Positions 61,121-64,000 of a stretch of 64,000 nt of DNA are shown here, one piece after another (position 1 is the first letter of the stretch; the number at the start of each line of letters is the position of its first letter). Location: assembly GCA_021799085.1 (NCBI GenBank), contig JAJZBD010000002.1:101355-165354 (forward strand). The letters are read 5' to 3'. The notes under the pieces are model-generated. The model did not search any database. It worked only from the letters and a program-made list of their open reading frames with translations, and was not told the DNA's origin. The stretch is from Nanobdellota archaeon (GTDB taxonomy: Archaea; Nanobdellota; Nanobdellia; Parvarchaeales; Parvarchaeaceae). Both the position numbers and the translations under genes were made by a program.

Positions 61121-61700
61121 TACGGAAGATAACAAAAGAGAAGCGATAATATCATATTTAATCTGGAATAAACTAGCAATTAAAAATCTTTATAACATAG
61201 ATATATCTCGTTTAAAAAATAATATTGATCTTATCAAAAATTCGTTATATCCAAAAAGTTTAGACGAACTAATTAACTGCGTCAAAAATCTTCTAGCTAA
61301 TACCGATTCAAACCTGCCTAAGATGTTCAATTGTCTTAAGTGGACAAAAACAAAAGTAGATGCAAAATTTGTAGGAACCGTTATGCAAAGAATGGGCGAT
61401 TTACCGCAATGTGCATTATCAGGAGATCTGATAGATACCGCAAATTTTGTACAACAAAATAAAAGTTATAATAGCTCTCAATATATAGAAAAACTAACTA
61501 AGATATGCGGTTTCTTAGAAGAATTTCCGCCAATCCTTATATATAAAAGTTATAAAAATCGGAGGAAGGATAAGGCCAAGAATATTAAGTATTACATCGA
61601 AGACGGAAATCATAGAGCACTTGCATACATTTTATGCGGAAACACACAGTTCACAGCTTTCATAGGGAGTAATAAATTTTTAAGTATTTATCGATGTTAA
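61095..61700 (+). CDS. ParB/sulfiredoxin-fold-like protein
   Basis: 201 residues. The last 60 residues read PPILIYKSYKNRRKD... then YIEDGNHRALAYILCGNTQF: the DGNHRxxA block is the core of the ParB-N/sulfiredoxin (nucleotide-binding) fold. The first 130 residues are helical, Lys/Asn-rich and not recognised; no helix-turn-helix follows the ParB fold, unlike true ParB. May be a CTP/ATP-binding or nicking protein. Overlaps the small membrane protein gene. Confidence 0.58.
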   Translation: MMQTKFQFNTEDNKREAIISYLIWNKLAIKNLYNIDISRLKNNIDLIKNSLYPKSLDELINCVKNLLANTDSNLPKMFNCLKWTKTKVDAKFVGTVMQRMGDLPQCALSGDLIDTANFVQQNKSYNSSQYIEKLTKICGFLEEFPPILIYKSYKNRRKDKAKNIKYYIEDGNHRALAYILCGNTQFTAFIGSNKFLSIYRC

Positions 61701-61799
61701 AGAGTTCAAATAGTAAAAATATGCGCCTATACATATGGAAAAATTGTAGAGAAAACCTGTAAAACCATAATTTAAATACTTAAAGATTAAAACATTAAT

Positions 61800-63056
61800 A
61801 TGATATTTAAAAGGAGAAATAACATCGAGGATAAAAAGAATACAGATAAATCAAATTCTGATGATACTAAAAAGCTAAACAGAAAGACGGATGATTTACT
61901 TAAAGAAATAAATTTAAAAGTTGCAGAAGCCCAACAGGATGATATAAATCGAAATTTAGTAAGGATAGGAACTCCCCAGATGAATAAAATAGGTGTTAAG
62001 TTAGGAGATTTTGTTGAAATAGAAGGCAATAGAAAAACAGTTGCAAAGGTCGACAGGACACATCCCGGCGATTTAGGTCTGAACATAATAAGAATGGATG
62101 ATACTGTAAGAAAGAATGCAAAAGTGTCTATAGGTGAAAATGTAATAATCAGGAAAGCGGAGGTTTACGAAGCCGATGTAGTCAACCTTTCTCCATTGTC
62201 TACATTTTCAATACCGGGCGCAGAAAATACAATAGGCAGGTTGCTTTTGGGCAGGGCAGTATCAAAAGGAGACATAATAACGATTGGCAATGAAGGAAAA
62301 AACTTATTCTTTCCATTTTTTGAAGATAGTATAGGTAGTATATTTAATAATCCTGCTTTTTCATTCTCCCAATTAGGTTTATCTAAACTCCATTTTCTCG
62401 TCACTTCAACTTCTCCAAAAGGATTTGTATTTATAACAGAAATTACTGAAATAAAAATATCAAATAAACCAGCTAATTTTGAAGATGATGTTTATGGTCC
62501 AATGAAAATTCCGTTCTCTTTAGGCATAGACACTAGACAATCAGACATAATCTGGCTGGTTGATAATTATGATTCTTTTCCTATACAAAAATCAAGGATT
62601 ATAGAAACGACTAAGGATTATCAGGATAAAATAGACTTTGATTTAATACTGTATAAAGACAGAAAAAGGTATGTATTGAAACATTTTAATTTTTCAGTAA
62701 TACCCGCAAGTGCAGGTAAATCTAAAATAAAAATAGACACAGATGTAGATAAGTATGGTGGTGTGGCAGTATCTATACATAACCCTCCTTCGGCCAGCGC
62801 TATTAATATCTATTCTATGGAAGAAATAATAAAAAGTCCATTTACACAGGCTAAAGAAACGATAGAAGCAATAAATTTATTAATGGCTGACAAGGGTTTT
62901 AATTTAAAAGACGATGAGAAAGGGGAATTAAAGAAAATAATCGCCAGATTAAAAGCTGTTTTGAAATCTAATGACGAAGAAAAGATAAAAATAGAACTTA
63001 AGAAATCTCAAGAAATATTAGATAAACTTGCAGAAATTATATATCATTTAGACTAA
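61800..63056 (+). CDS. CDC48/VAT N-domain fused to Hsp70 substrate-binding domain and lid, no ATPase
   Basis: 418 residues, soluble. Residues 1-40 are a charged tail. Residues about 50-125 are a CDC48_N double-psi barrel (KIGVKLGDFVEIEGNRKTVA, then GLNIIRMDDTVRKNAKVSIG); 125-220 are the second N-subdomain CDC48_2 (GRLLLGRAVSKGDII, then LVTSTSPKGFVFITEITEI). Residues about 236-340 match the DnaK substrate-binding beta domain: PFSLGIDT aligns with PLSLGIET, and the alignment to E. coli DnaK 396-436 has no gaps; FNFSVIPASAGKSKIKIDTDVDKYGG follows the same domain split here only by length. Residues 345-418 match the helical lid end (DDEKGELKKIIARLKAVLKS, then LDKLAEIIYHL). There is no nucleotide-binding domain. 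Leaderless promoter TTTAAATAC ahead of ATG. Confidence 0.85.
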   Translation: MIFKRRNNIEDKKNTDKSNSDDTKKLNRKTDDLLKEINLKVAEAQQDDINRNLVRIGTPQMNKIGVKLGDFVEIEGNRKTVAKVDRTHPGDLGLNIIRMDDTVRKNAKVSIGENVIIRKAEVYEADVVNLSPLSTFSIPGAENTIGRLLLGRAVSKGDIITIGNEGKNLFFPFFEDSIGSIFNNPAFSFSQLGLSKLHFLVTSTSPKGFVFITEITEIKISNKPANFEDDVYGPMKIPFSLGIDTRQSDIIWLVDNYDSFPIQKSRIIETTKDYQDKIDFDLILYKDRKRYVLKHFNFSVIPASAGKSKIKIDTDVDKYGGVAVSIHNPPSASAINIYSMEEIIKSPFTQAKETIEAINLLMADKGFNLKDDEKGELKKIIARLKAVLKSNDEEKIKIELKKSQEILDKLAEIIYHLD

Positions 63057-63159
63057 AAACGATTTGGAATATTTTTATTTTCTAAATCGGCAAATTGAAT
63101 CAATTAGATACATCAATAAATAAAATGAGGGATTAGAAATAGAAATTTATAACTGATTG

Positions 63160-63597
63160 TTATTTTAATCTATGAACAGTGTATTCTCCATATGATTCGG
63201 AATCATCTGAATGTACTACTGGCAAAAAACTATGGTTATCGAACCATTCATTAATTTGGCGTTTTAAATCTTGTTGTGCTGTAAATTTTAACAATACTAA
63301 GTATAAGTAGTGTTTTGTTCTAACATATTTTATTCTGTAGCCTTGCGATGGTGGCAATAATTCCTTTTTTATTATTCTTTTAAATTTAACCTTTTTTATA
63401 GGAATTTCTTTCAATGATAGGTCTGGAATAAATAAATCGCATTTATCACCTTTAATTATAAATTTGGCATCCACTTCTATATTCTTAAATTTAAAAAGAA
63501 CAGAGGATCTAGAATAACGTCTAAAGCCCGAATGATAAAGAAAGTTTTTTTCGGGTTTCCATAGTAATGACATACTTAAATAAGCTACTAATATCAT
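63160..63597 (-). CDS. uncharacterised basic protein
   Basis: 145 residues, Lys/Arg/Tyr-rich, beta-strand-like (FKNIEVDAKFIIKGDKCDLFI), one Cys, no membrane helix beyond a short hydrophobic N-terminus (MILVAYLSMSLLW). Composition suggests a real protein; family not recognised. If the start is a few codons later, the N-terminal hydrophobic stretch disappears. Confidence 0.45.
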   Translation of the reverse strand: MILVAYLSMSLLWKPEKNFLYHSGFRRYSRSSVLFKFKNIEVDAKFIIKGDKCDLFIPDLSLKEIPIKKVKFKRIIKKELLPPSQGYRIKYVRTKHYLYLVLLKFTAQQDLKRQINEWFDNHSFLPVVHSDDSESYGEYTVHRLK

Positions 63598-63757
63598 ATA
63601 AATAATTAAAATGAATTTTTCATAAAATTATAGCTTAAGATATCTTTTGCTTATAATTTTCTAATAATAAAATAATGATAAAAAAGCGCTTATAGCAAAG
63701 ACAGAAAGCTATAAAGAACGGGAAAAAGATTAAACTGTACAAACAAAAATAAAGTCT

Positions 63758-64000
63758 TCATTTTAAAGATTCTTCAATAATTTTCTTTTCCTCATCAACT
63801 ATCCCATAAATTTTATAAACTAATTCATCAATTTCTTTATCTGTTTTTTCAATTTCCTTTTTTATTTTAGTTCTTTGCTCTGTTTTGTTATTATAAATTT
63901 TGTTAAGATGCTTGTTTAAAGAGATCATTTTATCCGCTAATTTAACAATTGCTAATTGCTGAGAATCAGCCGGGATTCTTATTGGCAACTGTCTTACCTG
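63758..64000 (-). CDS. C-terminal end of a restriction-modification enzyme, cut by the window edge
   Basis: The frame stays open through base 64000, so the ATG at 63988 is internal. VRQLPIRIPADSQQLAIVKLADKMISLNKHLNKI, followed by KIKKEIEKTDKEIDELVYKIYGIVDEE, is the recognition-domain end of type IIG or type I-like enzymes (the usual pattern ends IDxLVYxLYGL). The methyltransferase and nuclease parts must lie beyond the right edge. Confidence 0.75.
   Translation of the reverse strand, partial: QVRQLPIRIPADSQQLAIVKLADKMISLNKHLNKIYNNKTEQRTKIKKEIEKTDKEIDELVYKIYGIVDEEKKIIEESLK

Overview
The window looks like a chromosome segment from a small-genome, AT-rich archaeon. Pointers are A/T-box promoters (TTTAAATA-type) about 25 bases ahead of many start codons with almost no leader, a few genes with strong AGGAGG sites, an Lhr helicase with its partner phosphoesterase, AlaX, Hsp20, a CDC48-type N-domain, and many membrane-anchored Ser/Asn-rich surface proteins. 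Overall style (short spacers, cytochrome b, FAD glycerol-3-phosphate dehydrogenase) fits an acid-living DPANN/ARMAN-like lineage (Parvarchaeum or Micrarchaeum type), but no rRNA or marker gene is present and this placement is inference. I found no rRNA, confident tRNA, CRISPR array or transposase.

Layout. 1-23.7 kb is mostly housekeeping and metabolism: Lhr plus phosphoesterase, AlaX, GlpA-like dehydrogenase with a CoxG-like protein, two MFS transporters, a UvrD/RecB-type helicase-nuclease, Hsp20 behind an elaborate leader, isochorismatase-like and aldo/keto reductase genes, a b6-type cytochrome b, two divergent nitrilase-fold paralogues, a NUDIX-methyltransferase fusion, an FMN reductase and a radical SAM/SPASM protein. 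23.8-29.6 kb carries surface proteins, a NUDIX hydrolase, an SDR enzyme and a C2H2 finger protein. 29.7-39.5 kb holds small enzymes (PNP-like, GNATs, M20 peptidase, ABC exporter, RibA-like, amidohydrolase, APH-like kinase) plus a candidate structured RNA at 32.03-32.10 kb and several apparent single-base frameshifts.

39.6-56.2 kb is accessory: a tandem gene pair sharing an identical 5' end, a beta-solenoid protein with 18-residue repeats, two HExxH proteins, several nucleotidyltransferase-fold genes, an AbiE-type toxin/antitoxin pair, and an island at 49.6-54.5 kb made of two glycosyltransferases, two HprK-like P-loop kinases and a second NUDIX-methyltransferase fusion. That island ends in gene debris: a broken ribA copy, a nucleotidyltransferase fragment and a truncated inverted copy of the CYTH gene at 41.8 kb. 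A 37-base direct repeat lies at its left edge.

56.3-64 kb holds two more surface proteins, a three-gene operon (winged helix, Panacea/YwgA-like, MazF-like), a ParB-fold protein, the C-terminal end of a restriction-modification enzyme, and the most striking gene of the window at 61800-63056: a complete CDC48/VAT N-domain joined to the substrate-binding domain and lid of Hsp70, with no ATPase domain of either family. Together with the NUDIX-methyltransferase/HprK/glycosyltransferase island, this is the best candidate for undescribed biology here.
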